From the NCBI RefSeq assembly GCF_042466415.1, contig NZ_JAXHCH010000003.1, positions 115,862 through 179,861 of the forward strand: 64,000 nucleotides of DNA. The letters are read 5' to 3'. The DNA is from Albirhodobacter sp042466415 (GTDB lineage: Bacteria; Pseudomonadota; Alphaproteobacteria; Rhodobacterales; Rhodobacteraceae). This document shows, in pieces, positions 8,885 through 17,583 of the stretch (its first letter is position 1; every line of letters begins with the position of its first letter). Made by a program: the position numbers and the translations under genes. The notes below the pieces were generated by a model. It made no database searches, was not told the origin of the DNA, and worked only from the letters and a program-made list of their open reading frames with translations.

Positions 8885-10033
8885 ATGAAAATCACTGCAA
8901 TCGAGACCTTCATCGTGCCGCCGCGGTGGTGTTTTGTGAAAATCAGCACCGATGAGGGGATTTCCGGCTGGGGCGAACCGGTGTTGGAGGGGCGCGCGCA
9001 AACCGTGGCCGCGATGGTCGACGAGCTGTCGGATTACCTGATCGGCAAAGACCCGCGCTTGATCAACGATCATTGGACGGTGATGTACCGCGCCGGATTT
9101 TATCGCGGCGGCGGGATTCACATGTCGGCGATTGCGGGCATCGATCAAGCACTTTGGGATATCAAGGGCAAGGCCTTGGGCCAGCCGGTGCATGCGCTTT
9201 TGGGCGGGCAATTGCGCGATAAAATTCGGGTCTATAGCTGGATCGGCGGCGATCGCCCCGGCGATACGGCGCGGATGGCGCGCGACTGCGGAGACCGCGG
9301 CTTCACGGCCGTGAAGATGAACGGCACCGAGGAGATGCAATTCGTCGACAGCCACGCGAAGGTCGATCAGGTGTTGGAGCGCGTGCAGGCGATCCGCGAT
9401 GAGATGGGCCCTGATTTCGGCATCGGCATTGATTTCCATGGCCGCGTGCATCGCCCGATGGCGAAGGTTCTGGCCAAGGAATTGGAACCGTACCGGTTGA
9501 TGTTCATCGAGGAGCCGGTGCTGTCGGAACATGCCGAGGCGCTCCGTGAGATTGCCAATCATTGCTCCACCCCGATTGCTTTGGGCGAGCGGCTTTATAC
9601 GCGTTGGGATTTCAAGACGATCCTTCAGGAAGGCTTCGTCGATATCATCCAGCCCGATCCTTCGCACGCCGGCGGGATCACCGAAACCTACCGGATTGCG
9701 GCGATGGCGGAGGCGCATGACGTGGCGCTGGCGCTGCATTGCCCGTTGGGGCCGATTGCGCTGGCGGCGAACCTGCAACTGGACGCCGTGTGCTACAACG
9801 CCTTCATTCAGGAACAATCCTTGGGCATCCATTATAATGAGGGCTCGGATTTGCTGGATTACCTGACCAATCCCGAAGTGTTTGAATATAAAGACGGTTT
9901 TGTGGGCATCCCGCAGGGGCCGGGCCTCGGGATTGAGGTAAATGAGGATAAAGTCCGCCGCGAGGCCGCCAATGGCCATCGCTGGCGTAACCCCGTTTGG
10001 CGTCATGCCGACGGCAGCTTTGCGGAGTGGTAA
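8885..10033 (+). CDS. dgoD: D-galactonate dehydratase
   Basis: Dehydrates D-galactonate to 2-dehydro-3-deoxygalactonate, the substrate of DgoK. It is a 382-residue enolase-superfamily protein, the usual length for DgoD, and starts MKITAIETFIVPPRW. Metal ligands are visible as the Asp of IGIDFHG, the Glu of MFIEEPV and the Glu of ALGERL, and the catalytic His near ALHCPLGP. It is tightly packed between galactose dehydrogenase and beta-galactosidase. Assignment is firm from whole-length resemblance and pathway context. Confidence 0.95.
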   Translation: MKITAIETFIVPPRWCFVKISTDEGISGWGEPVLEGRAQTVAAMVDELSDYLIGKDPRLINDHWTVMYRAGFYRGGGIHMSAIAGIDQALWDIKGKALGQPVHALLGGQLRDKIRVYSWIGGDRPGDTARMARDCGDRGFTAVKMNGTEEMQFVDSHAKVDQVLERVQAIRDEMGPDFGIGIDFHGRVHRPMAKVLAKELEPYRLMFIEEPVLSEHAEALREIANHCSTPIALGERLYTRWDFKTILQEGFVDIIQPDPSHAGGITETYRIAAMAEAHDVALALHCPLGPIALAANLQLDAVCYNAFIQEQSLGIHYNEGSDLLDYLTNPEVFEYKDGFVGIPQGPGLGIEVNEDKVRREAANGHRWRNPVWRHADGSFAEW

Positions 10034-10034
10034 G

Positions 10035-12287
10035 ATGCGCAATATTCAAAAACTGAACGCAGATTGGACGTTTAAATCCGGATTTGACGCGGGATGGATT
10101 AACGCTGATCTGGCGGGTGAGGCGATCACCCTGCCCCATAATGCCGTCGATCTGCCGCTCAATTATTTTGACGAGACCGCCTATCAGCACGCCTTCACCT
10201 ATCAGCGCGCGCTGATCTGGGACGATGCGTGGGACGGCGCGGAGGTTGATCTGCGGTTTGACGCGGCGATGGCGGATGCGGTGGTCTGGTGCAACGGCGT
10301 GGAAGTGATGCGCCACGCGGATGGCTACACGCCCTTCACCGCGCGTTTGACCCCGCATTTGACCAAGGGGATGAACCTTATCACCGTGCGGATTGACGGA
10401 TCGGAGAACCCCGAAATCCCGCCGTTTGGCGGCCGGATTGATTACCTGACCTATGCCGGAATTTACCGCGATGTCTGGCTGCGGGTTCTGCCCCGCGCCC
10501 ATATCCGCAATGTGAAAATCGAGACGCCGGAGGTTTTGGCCACCACAAAAACCGCGCTGTTCAAGATCAAGACCGAGGCGGCATCGGGCACAGCGCAGGC
10601 GGTAATTTTTGATGCTGCGGGGGCGGAAGTGGCGCGCGGCAGCGGCCAGATTTCCGGCGATCAGGCGGAGATTGCGATCACCGATCTGCGCGGCATTGCG
10701 CTTTGGTCTTGCGAGACGCCCACTCTTTACACCGCGGAAATCACGCTTTCGAGCGGCGATAAAATCCTGACGCGGTTCGGCTTCCGGCAGATTGACTGGA
10801 CGCCGAACGGGTTCTTGCTCAATGGCGAGGCGCTCAAATTGCGCGGCCTCAACCGCCATCAAAGCTTCCCCTATTCCGGCTACGCGCAGGGCAAACGCGC
10901 GCAGGAACGCGATGCGGAAATTCTGCGCTTTGATCTGGGATGCAACATCGCGCGCACCTCACATTACCCGCAAAGCCCTTATTTCCTTGATCGTTGCGAT
11001 GAAATCGGCCTTTTGGTGTTTGAGGAAATTCCGGGCTGGCAGCATATCGGCGGCGCAAAATGGCAAGAGGAATCCGTGCAAAACGTCGCGCGGATGATTG
11101 AGCGGGATTGGAACCACCCCTCGATCATCATCTGGGGCGTGCGGATCAACGAGAGCTTCGATAATCACGATTTCTACACCCGCACCAATGCGATGGCCCG
11201 CGATCTCGATCCCACCCGCCCGACCGGCGGCGTGCGCTATATTACCGATAGCGAGCTGTTGGAAGACGTCTACACGATGAATGATTTCGTGCTGGGCGAG
11301 TTCGATCTGCCCGGCAATAACCGCCCGCGCACGCCTTTGCGCACCCAAGCCGAGGTGACCGGCCTGCCCAAACCCGTGCCCTATATTATCACCGAATATA
11401 ACGGCCATATGTTCCCCACCAAAGCCGGCGATCCCGAGGCGCATCAGACCGAGCATGTGATCCGGCATCTGGAGGTGCTCAACGCCGCCTACGCCGATCC
11501 CAATATCTCCGGCTGCATCGGGTGGTGCATGTATGATTACAACACCCATAAAGATTTCGGCGCGGGCGACCGGATTTGCCACCACGGCGTGATGACGATT
11601 TTCCGCGAGCCGAAATTCGCGGCCTATGCCTATTCCAGCCAAAAGCCCGCATCCGAGGGCATCGTGATGGAGCCGGTGACGGTTTGGGCGCGCGGCGAGC
11701 GCAATATCGGCGGGGTTTTGCCGCTGGTGATCCTGACCAATTGCGATGAGGTCGAGCTGGCCTTCGCCGATGTGGTCAAACGCGTCGGGCCGGATTTGGA
11801 GCGGTTCGGCCATCTGCCAAACCCGCCGGTGATCATCGATGATCGGCATTTCTCGCCCGATGAGCTGGGCCATTGGGGGCAAAGCTGGCACGGCGGGCGG
11901 ATCACCGGATATTTGAACGGGGAGAAGGTCGCGGAGCGGATTTTCCCCGGCGATAGCGTGCCAACCACGTTGGAGATTGCGCCCGATGTGTGGGAGGCCG
12001 AGGCCGACGCAAGCGAGGATATCCGCGTGATCTTCCGCGCGCTCGATCAGGCCGGCAACAAGATGATGTTTCTCAATGAACCCCTGACGCTACAGGTTGA
12101 CGGGCCTGCGACGTTGATCGGGCCGGAGATGACGGTGCTGGCGGGCGGAACATCGGGCGCGTGGCTGCGGTTGACCGGCGGGATCGGCGCGATCAGCTTG
12201 AGTGTCACATCGCCCCGTTTTGGAACGCAGGTTGTAACCTTGCAAGCAACCCGACCCGCGCCGCAATCCGCGCAATTCGCGGTCTGA
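10035..12287 (+). CDS. Beta-galactosidase-like glycoside hydrolase, GH2 family
   Basis: Cytoplasmic GH2 hydrolase of 750 residues that probably releases galactose from beta-galactosides. A sugar-binding N-terminal domain (TLPHNAVDLP, then YAGIYRDVWLRV) is followed by an immunoglobulin-like domain and a TIM barrel. The acid/base Glu sits in WGVRINES and the nucleophile Glu in IITEYNGH. The ATG at 10035 begins one base after the dgoD stop; longer readings would lie inside dgoD. GH2 also contains glucuronidases and mannosidases, but the galactonate pathway genes favour galactosidase. Confidence 0.85.
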   Translation: MRNIQKLNADWTFKSGFDAGWINADLAGEAITLPHNAVDLPLNYFDETAYQHAFTYQRALIWDDAWDGAEVDLRFDAAMADAVVWCNGVEVMRHADGYTPFTARLTPHLTKGMNLITVRIDGSENPEIPPFGGRIDYLTYAGIYRDVWLRVLPRAHIRNVKIETPEVLATTKTALFKIKTEAASGTAQAVIFDAAGAEVARGSGQISGDQAEIAITDLRGIALWSCETPTLYTAEITLSSGDKILTRFGFRQIDWTPNGFLLNGEALKLRGLNRHQSFPYSGYAQGKRAQERDAEILRFDLGCNIARTSHYPQSPYFLDRCDEIGLLVFEEIPGWQHIGGAKWQEESVQNVARMIERDWNHPSIIIWGVRINESFDNHDFYTRTNAMARDLDPTRPTGGVRYITDSELLEDVYTMNDFVLGEFDLPGNNRPRTPLRTQAEVTGLPKPVPYIITEYNGHMFPTKAGDPEAHQTEHVIRHLEVLNAAYADPNISGCIGWCMYDYNTHKDFGAGDRICHHGVMTIFREPKFAAYAYSSQKPASEGIVMEPVTVWARGERNIGGVLPLVILTNCDEVELAFADVVKRVGPDLERFGHLPNPPVIIDDRHFSPDELGHWGQSWHGGRITGYLNGEKVAERIFPGDSVPTTLEIAPDVWEAEADASEDIRVIFRALDQAGNKMMFLNEPLTLQVDGPATLIGPEMTVLAGGTSGAWLRLTGGIGAISLSVTSPRFGTQVVTLQATRPAPQSAQFAV

Positions 12288-12300
12288 TCAAGCACAACAG

Positions 12301-12327
12301 CGCCGCCCGTGCTGACCACGGGCGGCG
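12301..12327. terminator. Hairpin between convergent GH2 and purU genes
   Basis: Perfect 10-bp inverted repeat CGCCGCCCGT / ACGGGCGGCG with a 7-nt loop, 13 bp after the GH2 stop and 12 bp past the end of convergent purU. No long T-run is seen on either side, so it may terminate weakly or work with Rho. Confidence 0.65.
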
Positions 12328-12339
12328 ACAAAACCTACC

Positions 12340-13224
12340 TCACCCCATGCGTTCTGAGGAGTAGCTTCCTGGCGAGGCGGGGACGACGATCGTTTTGTTT
12401 CCATTGAGGAAAACGCGGTGGTGGGCGTGGGCGTGGATGGCGCGGGCGAGGACTTGCGCCTCCACATCGCGGCCCAGCGACACGTAATCCTCGGGCGATT
12501 GCGCGTGGGTCACGCGGATCGTGTCTTGCTCGATAATCGGCCCCTCATCGAGATCCGCCGTCACGTAATGCGACGTCGCGCCGATCAGCTTCACGCCGCG
12601 CTCATACGCCTGTTTATAGGGGTTCGCCCCCTTGAAACTGGGCAGGAACGAGTGGTGAATGTTGATGATCCGCCCCGACATTTTCGCGCACATCTGATCC
12701 GACAAAATCTGCATGTACCGCGCCAGAACGATCAGCTCCGCCCCCGCATCCTCGACGACCTTCATGATCATCGCCTCCGCCTCAATCTTGTTTTCCTTCG
12801 TCACTTTGATGCAGTGGAACGGGATATCCTGATTCACCACAACCTTTTGATAATCCATGTGATTCGAGATCACAGCCACGATATCAACCGGCAGCGCGCC
12901 GATCTTCACGCGGTACAAAAGATCGTTCAAACAATGCCCGAACCGCGACACCATGATCACGACTTTCATCTTTTTCGCCGCGTCATGGAACGCAAAATCC
13001 ATCCCGAATTGCGCCGCCACAGCCGCGAAATCCTCGCGCAATTCCGCCTCCGATACGCCCTGTTCGGACACCAGCCCGATCCGCATGAAAAACATATCGG
13101 TCGCGAGGTCGTCAAACTGCGAGCTGTCAATAATATTGCAACCTTTCGTCGCCAAGAATGACGAGATCGCAGCGACAATGCCGCGTTGGGAAGGACAGGT
13201 CACCGTCAGGCAGTATTTGGTCAT
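12340..13224 (-). CDS. purU: Formyltetrahydrofolate deformylase
   Basis: Hydrolyses 10-formyl-THF to formate and THF, refilling free THF when C1 load is high. The 294-residue protein has an N-terminal ACT domain (TVTCPSQRGIVAAISSFLA) and a formyltransferase-fold hydrolase domain. The Asn-His-Asp triad is visible in IINIHHSFLP and ADLDEGPII. The ATG at 13224 was chosen because the family begins at this point (MTKYCLTV). It lies 10 bp after folD, in the same operon. With folD it forms a formaldehyde-to-formate branch that suits the demethylating dehydrogenase at 20454. Confidence 0.94.
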   Translation of the reverse strand: MTKYCLTVTCPSQRGIVAAISSFLATKGCNIIDSSQFDDLATDMFFMRIGLVSEQGVSEAELREDFAAVAAQFGMDFAFHDAAKKMKVVIMVSRFGHCLNDLLYRVKIGALPVDIVAVISNHMDYQKVVVNQDIPFHCIKVTKENKIEAEAMIMKVVEDAGAELIVLARYMQILSDQMCAKMSGRIINIHHSFLPSFKGANPYKQAYERGVKLIGATSHYVTADLDEGPIIEQDTIRVTHAQSPEDYVSLGRDVEAQVLARAIHAHAHHRVFLNGNKTIVVPASPGSYSSERMG

Positions 13225-13234
13225 TTCAACATCC

Positions 13235-14185
13235 TCATGACGCGCTGGAAAGCGCGGATTCCGAAAGGTTATGCGCATGGCAACATGCGGTGAGCGTGTT
13301 TGCGAGCAAGCAAGCGATGGTCATCGGCCCGACCCCGCCCGGCACCGGCGTAATCGCCCCCGCAACTTTGCTGACCGAGGCAAAATCAACATCCCCCACA
13401 AGCCGCGTCTTGCCATCATCCGCGGGCACACGGTTGATGCCAACATCAATCACCGTCGCGCCGGGTTTGATCCAATCGCCTTTGACGAGCCCCGGCACAC
13501 CGGCGGCAACGACGACAATATCGGCCATCCGCGCGAGCTCAGGGATGTTCGTCGAGGATTTATGCGCGACGATCACCGTGCAATCGGCATTCAAAAGCAA
13601 CCGCGCCATGGGCTTGCCGACGATATTGGAATGGCCGATCACCAGCGCCGTTTTGCCGCGGAAATCGGGGTAAATCCGCCGCAGCATCATCATACAGCCG
13701 CGCGGGGTGCAGGGCACAATCGCATCCTGCCCCGTGCCGACCATGCCGACATTCGAGATGTGGAACCCGTCCACATCTTTCGAAGGATCGATCGCGTTGA
13801 TCGCCAAGGTGGAGTTAAGATGCGGCGGCAACGGCAGCTGGATCAAGATGCCATGCACCTCGGGATCGGCGTTGAGGCGCCCGATCAAGGCGAGCAGTTC
13901 CGCCTCGGTCGTCTGCTCCGCGAGGCGAAATTCGAACGAATTCATCCCCGCCTCCACGGTTTGCTTGCCCTTTGAGCGGACATAAACCTCCGACGCGGGA
14001 TCAGTCCCCACCAGCACCACCGCCAAACCCGGCGTGATCGCGTGATCACGCTTCAACCGCCCGACCGCCAAAGCCATCTCCGCCCGCAACCCCGCCGCAA
14101 GCGCCTTGCCGTCAATCACATCAGCATCCCGCGAAGCCATGTCGAGCGAGGGGGATAGGGGCGTCTGGATCGGACAGTCGGTCAT
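13235..14185 (-). CDS. folD: Bifunctional methylene-THF dehydrogenase/cyclohydrolase
   Basis: Converts 5,10-methylene-THF to 10-formyl-THF using NADP. The 316-residue protein carries the FolD signatures: the catalytic Lys segment YVRSKGKQ, the PLPPHLN motif, the IGHSNIVGKPMA nucleotide-binding segment and PVPGGVGPMTIA near the C-terminus. The N-terminus is about 25 residues longer than usual FolD before the VIDGKALA start motif; a start at an internal ATG (MASRDADVIDG) is also possible. Its promoter shares a 19-bp element with the dehydrogenase operon at 22877, so this copy is probably a pathway-dedicated folD rather than the housekeeping one. Confidence 0.93.
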   Translation of the reverse strand: MTDCPIQTPLSPSLDMASRDADVIDGKALAAGLRAEMALAVGRLKRDHAITPGLAVVLVGTDPASEVYVRSKGKQTVEAGMNSFEFRLAEQTTEAELLALIGRLNADPEVHGILIQLPLPPHLNSTLAINAIDPSKDVDGFHISNVGMVGTGQDAIVPCTPRGCMMMLRRIYPDFRGKTALVIGHSNIVGKPMARLLLNADCTVIVAHKSSTNIPELARMADIVVVAAGVPGLVKGDWIKPGATVIDVGINRVPADDGKTRLVGDVDFASVSKVAGAITPVPGGVGPMTIACLLANTLTACCHAHNLSESALSSAS

Positions 14186-14217
14186 GGGATCTCCGCGTTG
14201 AGGCAATCGTTTGTGGC

Positions 14218-14279
14218 ACTAAACTGGGGCTTGCCCGCGCGGTCAATTGCCCTGATGCCGCGTTCAGAAAATTAGAACG
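14218..14279 (-). promoter_or_regulatory. folD promoter with upstream 19-bp palindromic element
   Basis: On the minus strand, CGTTCTAATTTTCTGAACG (14279-14261) is followed after 14 bp by TTGACC (-35, 14246-14241) and, after 17 bp, TTTAGT (-10, 14223-14218). The element has CGTTC/GAACG ends and a T-N11-A core as in LysR-type sites. An 18/19-identical copy sits at the same 14-bp distance from a TTGACC box upstream of the dehydrogenase gene at 22877. The divergent LysR gene at 14429 is the likely regulator (inference). Confidence 0.65.
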
Positions 14280-14428
14280 TGACCTCAAACAAAGCCGAAC
14301 AGGGGGCCTTCACGAGATAGGAAAAAGCCAACTAAGCCCCTAACTATCTTGCAATATTTCGCAATTCTTTTACACTTTCCCCCGACTTCCGGCCCCCGCC
14401 CCCCCGCAGATGAAAGGCCTTTATCGCC

Positions 14429-15439
14429 ATGGCAAACCCTGTCGAGCCCGCGCGCCTCACTGCAGATGCTTCGGGGCGGCTGACCCTCCGCGGGTTGCGC
14501 GTTTTCATTGCGCTGGAGGAAGCAAGGTCACTGGGCGAGGCCGCGAAATTCCTGAATTTGAGCAAGTCGAACGTCTCTCAACATATCACCGCGCTGGAAG
14601 CCAGCATCGGGACGCGCTTGTTTGACCGCCAGCAAAAACCGGTGACGCTAACGCCGGCGGGGCAAGTTCTCAGCCTGCACGCCCACCGGATTCTGGCGAT
14701 GGTATCGGTGGCCGAGGCATCGTTGGCCGAGCTTAGCCTTGCCGGTTTGCCTCAGTTGAATTTCGGTATTATCGACGATCTGGATACGTCACTGACGCCG
14801 GTTCTCGCCGCATCACTGCAATCGCAAATGCCCAAATGCTTCATCCGGACCTTCTCGGGCAGATCGGATCAGGTCACCGCACGCCTCGCCGCGCGAGAGA
14901 CAGATATTGCAGTGACCGCATCAATTCCGGTGGATATGCACCGGTTCCACGTTGTGCCATTGCTGCGCGAGAAGTTTGTCTTGGTCACCGCGAAGGGGAG
15001 CTATACCCGCGGAGGGGATTGGCGGGCGCAGCTATCGGAGCTGCCCTTCGTGCAATATTCCGAGGCGATGCCGATGGGGCAATTGGTGGCGACGCATCTG
15101 AAACGCATCGGTTTTCATCCGTCCCGGAAATTCTCTTTTGAAACAAGCCGCTCGGTGATTGCGACAGTCGCTAAAACCGGCGGTTGGACATTGACGACGC
15201 CGCTCAGCATCCTCGATACGCTGCGGTTTCGTGACCAGATCGACATCTGCCCATTGCCGTTCGCCGGCGTGTCGCGGCAGATCTACCTGATCAGCCGCAT
15301 GGACGAGCTTGGCTCTCTGCCTGACCTGTTGGCCAAACAATTCCGGCAGCTCTTGCAAGAGGAGGTCGTGCCCGATTTCGAGGCCGCCGCGCCGGATCTG
15401 ATCGACGCATTAGAAGTATCGGGCGATGCGTTGCTGTAA
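14429..15439 (+). CDS. LysR-family transcriptional regulator
   Basis: A 336-residue regulator with an N-terminal helix-turn-helix (LRGLRVFIALEEARSLGEAAKFLN, then SKSNVSQHITALEASIG) and a C-terminal effector-binding domain. It is divergent from folD-purU, and its own end faces the permease end of the TauABC-like operon. The 19-bp element shared by the folD and dehydrogenase promoters fits its expected binding-site type, so it is the best candidate for the regulator of the demethylation/C1 system (inference). The N-terminal extension of about 18 residues before the HTH is somewhat long. Confidence 0.85.
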   Translation: MANPVEPARLTADASGRLTLRGLRVFIALEEARSLGEAAKFLNLSKSNVSQHITALEASIGTRLFDRQQKPVTLTPAGQVLSLHAHRILAMVSVAEASLAELSLAGLPQLNFGIIDDLDTSLTPVLAASLQSQMPKCFIRTFSGRSDQVTARLAARETDIAVTASIPVDMHRFHVVPLLREKFVLVTAKGSYTRGGDWRAQLSELPFVQYSEAMPMGQLVATHLKRIGFHPSRKFSFETSRSVIATVAKTGGWTLTTPLSILDTLRFRDQIDICPLPFAGVSRQIYLISRMDELGSLPDLLAKQFRQLLQEEVVPDFEAAAPDLIDALEVSGDALL

Positions 15440-15475
15440 AGGCTCGGGCGGCTGTCGTCGCCCAAGCCTTGTTTT
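15439..15475 (+). terminator. Rho-independent terminator after LysR gene
   Basis: Stem AAGGCT-C-GGGCG / CGCCC-A-AGCCTT with one mismatch and an 8-nt loop, followed by GTTTT. It begins at the TAA stop of the LysR gene. Confidence 0.75.
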
Positions 15476-15487
15476 ATCGCGTCGCGA

Positions 15488-16717
15488 TTAACTACGCCCT
15501 TTCCACGGGACGAGTTTGATCTCCGCGCGGCGCATCAGCACATCAATCCCATAGCCGATGATCCCGATGAGGATGATGCCCATCAACACGATATCGGTGA
15601 GCTGGAATTTTGAGGCCGCGATGATCATCATCCCCGCCCCCATCTGCGCCGCGACGAGTTCCGCCGCGACAACCGTGCCCCAGCAAATCCCCATTGCGAC
15701 ACGCGCGCCGGTAAAAATTTCGGGGAGCGAGTTCGGCAAGATCACATGCCGCAAGATCTGCCATTTTGAGGCGCCAAGCGAATAGGCCGCGTGCACTTTG
15801 GTGATGCTAACGCCCGAAACCCCCGCGCGCGCCGCAATCGTCATGACCCAAAGCGCAGCCAAGAACAACAGGACGATCTTGCCGGTCTCCCAAATCCCGA
15901 ACCAGATAATCACGAGCGGAATCAACGCCAAAGGCGGCACGGGGCGCATGAATTCGACGATCGGATCAAACCACCCGCGGAACCATCCCGAAAGGCCCAT
16001 CGCATAGCCAAGCGGAATCCCGATGATCGACCCCAACGCAAACCCCGCCAGAACCCGCATGAGCGACGCGCCCAGATGTTCCCAAAGCGTATAGTTCTGG
16101 TAGCCGTTGACGGCGATCTCAACGAAGCGGCTGGCCACGGCTTCTGGCGAGGGAAGCCAGATCGGCTCCATCTGGAGCCCTTTCGCGGACACGAAGGAGA
16201 GCGTGCCCTTCGCCGTCAGGGAGACTGTGCCGTCATCGATATCAATCCGCTCACCCGCCGCGATCGGCGTGCCATTGATCGAGATGACCTGCGGATCACC
16301 GTCTATTTTCAAAAGCTTATCGCGGCCCGCCTGCACAACGACGGGCGCTTGCGCGCCCGCGCCTGCTTGCGACGGCGCGCCGACCGGCTCAACCAGCAAG
16401 CGCATATCGCCCTCGATCACCTCCCCCGCCTCGGTGCGCGCCTGATAGGAGAATTCGGTCTCGCCGATAAACGGTCCGGGCACATGCAGCGGCACATATT
16501 TCGATCCCGTGAACGCACCCCAAAGCAAGAAGATCACCAAAACGGAAATCACCGAGGCCGCACGATCGGCGGTGATCGCGCTTTCATCCCCGAAAGTGAC
16601 CGTTTTGGCATTCACGAAATCATTGAGCTTCACGCGCCGCTGCCTGACCGCGCGCAACAGCGCCGCCGATAGTGAAAACAAAACGATATAGGCAAGGAGG
16701 ATTGAGAGAGCGGTCAT
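15488..16717 (-). CDS. NitT/TauT-type ABC permease with N-terminal periplasmic insert
   Basis: Membrane subunit of a TauABC-like importer. It has 409 residues against about 250-280 for TauC/SsuC. The core (from about residue 185) has the usual YTLWEHLGASLMRVLAGFALGS start, the EAA-like loop (HAAYSLGASKWQILRHVILP) and final membrane segments. The extra N-terminal part comprises two membrane segments (about 1-22 and 52-72) and a soluble stretch of about 110 residues (about 75-185) rich in Gly, Val and acidic residues, predicted to face the periplasm. Its start overlaps the ATPase stop as ATGA. Function of the insert is unknown. Confidence 0.85.
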   Translation of the reverse strand: MTALSILLAYIVLFSLSAALLRAVRQRRVKLNDFVNAKTVTFGDESAITADRAASVISVLVIFLLWGAFTGSKYVPLHVPGPFIGETEFSYQARTEAGEVIEGDMRLLVEPVGAPSQAGAGAQAPVVVQAGRDKLLKIDGDPQVISINGTPIAAGERIDIDDGTVSLTAKGTLSFVSAKGLQMEPIWLPSPEAVASRFVEIAVNGYQNYTLWEHLGASLMRVLAGFALGSIIGIPLGYAMGLSGWFRGWFDPIVEFMRPVPPLALIPLVIIWFGIWETGKIVLLFLAALWVMTIAARAGVSGVSITKVHAAYSLGASKWQILRHVILPNSLPEIFTGARVAMGICWGTVVAAELVAAQMGAGMMIIAASKFQLTDIVLMGIILIGIIGYGIDVLMRRAEIKLVPWKGRS

Positions 16718-17520
16718 TTTTCGGCTCCTGTGCGGCCCATGATTTCTTCTTCCATGTTCCAGATCATCGTGAGGATCTCCTCACGGGTTTTCACGAATTC
16801 CGGCATCTTTTTAACCTCGCGCAGGTCACGTCCCGCGCCAAGTTCCGCGAAAGGAAGCCGATATTCCTTGTAAATCCGTCCCGGGCGCGGCGCCATCACG
16901 ATGAGCCGTTCGCCCAGCAAAAGCGCCTCCTCGACGGAGTGGGTGATCAACATCACTGTCTTGCCGGTCTCTTTCCACAGATTGAGCACCAACGATTGCA
17001 TCTTCTCGCGGGTCAGCGCGTCGAGCGCCCCGAGCGGCTCGTCCATCAAGATCACGTCGGGATCATTCGCAAGACAGCGCGCCAAAGCGACGCGTTGCTG
17101 CATCCCGCCGGAGAGCTCATAAATCGCTTTCTCGCGGAAATCATGCAGGCCGACGACATCGATCAAATGGTCGACCATCGCGCCGAATTGAGCTTCCGAT
17201 TTTCCCGCCATGCGCGGCCCGAAGGAGACGTTTTCGCGCACATTCATCCACTCGAACAACGCCCCTTTTTGGAAAACCATCCCCCGTTCCGCATCCGGCC
17301 CCTTGACCGCGTGGCCATTGAGGCTGATTTTGCCCGAGGTCGGGGCCAAAAACCCTGCAACAATATTCAAAAGCGTGGTTTTACCGCACCCCGATGGCCC
17401 CAAAACGGACAACAACTCCCCCGGTTTGAGATCGAGAGACACATCTTGCAACGCCTGCACATGTGATCCGTTCGGCAGATCAAATCGCATCGAAACATTG
17501 TTGAGTACTAATCCGGACAT
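16714..17520 (-). CDS. NitT/TauT-type ABC transporter ATPase
   Basis: Cytoplasmic ATPase of the TauABC-like importer, 268 residues. Walker A is GPSGCGKTT, the signature is LSGGMQQRVALARCLA, Walker B is VILMDEPLGALDA and the switch His is in LITHSVEEALLL. These are typical of TauB/SsuB. It overlaps the permease by 4 bp and follows the binding-protein gene after 63 bp that include a 9-bp hairpin. Confidence 0.9.
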   Translation of the reverse strand: MSGLVLNNVSMRFDLPNGSHVQALQDVSLDLKPGELLSVLGPSGCGKTTLLNIVAGFLAPTSGKISLNGHAVKGPDAERGMVFQKGALFEWMNVRENVSFGPRMAGKSEAQFGAMVDHLIDVVGLHDFREKAIYELSGGMQQRVALARCLANDPDVILMDEPLGALDALTREKMQSLVLNLWKETGKTVMLITHSVEEALLLGERLIVMAPRPGRIYKEYRLPFAELGAGRDLREVKKMPEFVKTREEILTMIWNMEEEIMGRTGAEK

Positions 17521-17550
17521 TCGGGCAATCCCCCCTCTGCGGTCGTAAAT

Positions 17551-17574
17551 GAGGGGGCGCGCAAACGCCCCCTC
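17551..17574 (-). terminator. Intra-operon hairpin after TauA-like gene
   Basis: Perfect 9-bp inverted repeat GAGGGGGCG / CGCCCCCTC with loop CGCAAA, between the binding-protein stop and the ATPase start. There is no T-run, which suggests 3' end protection of the binding-protein message rather than full termination. Confidence 0.65.
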
Positions 17575-17583
17575 GCACGCGAA

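Noticed and set aside
10959..11891. Open frame of about 310 codons antisense to the GH2 gene
   Set aside because: It lies wholly inside a gene with clear catalytic motifs on the other strand. Its composition is that of a shadow frame.
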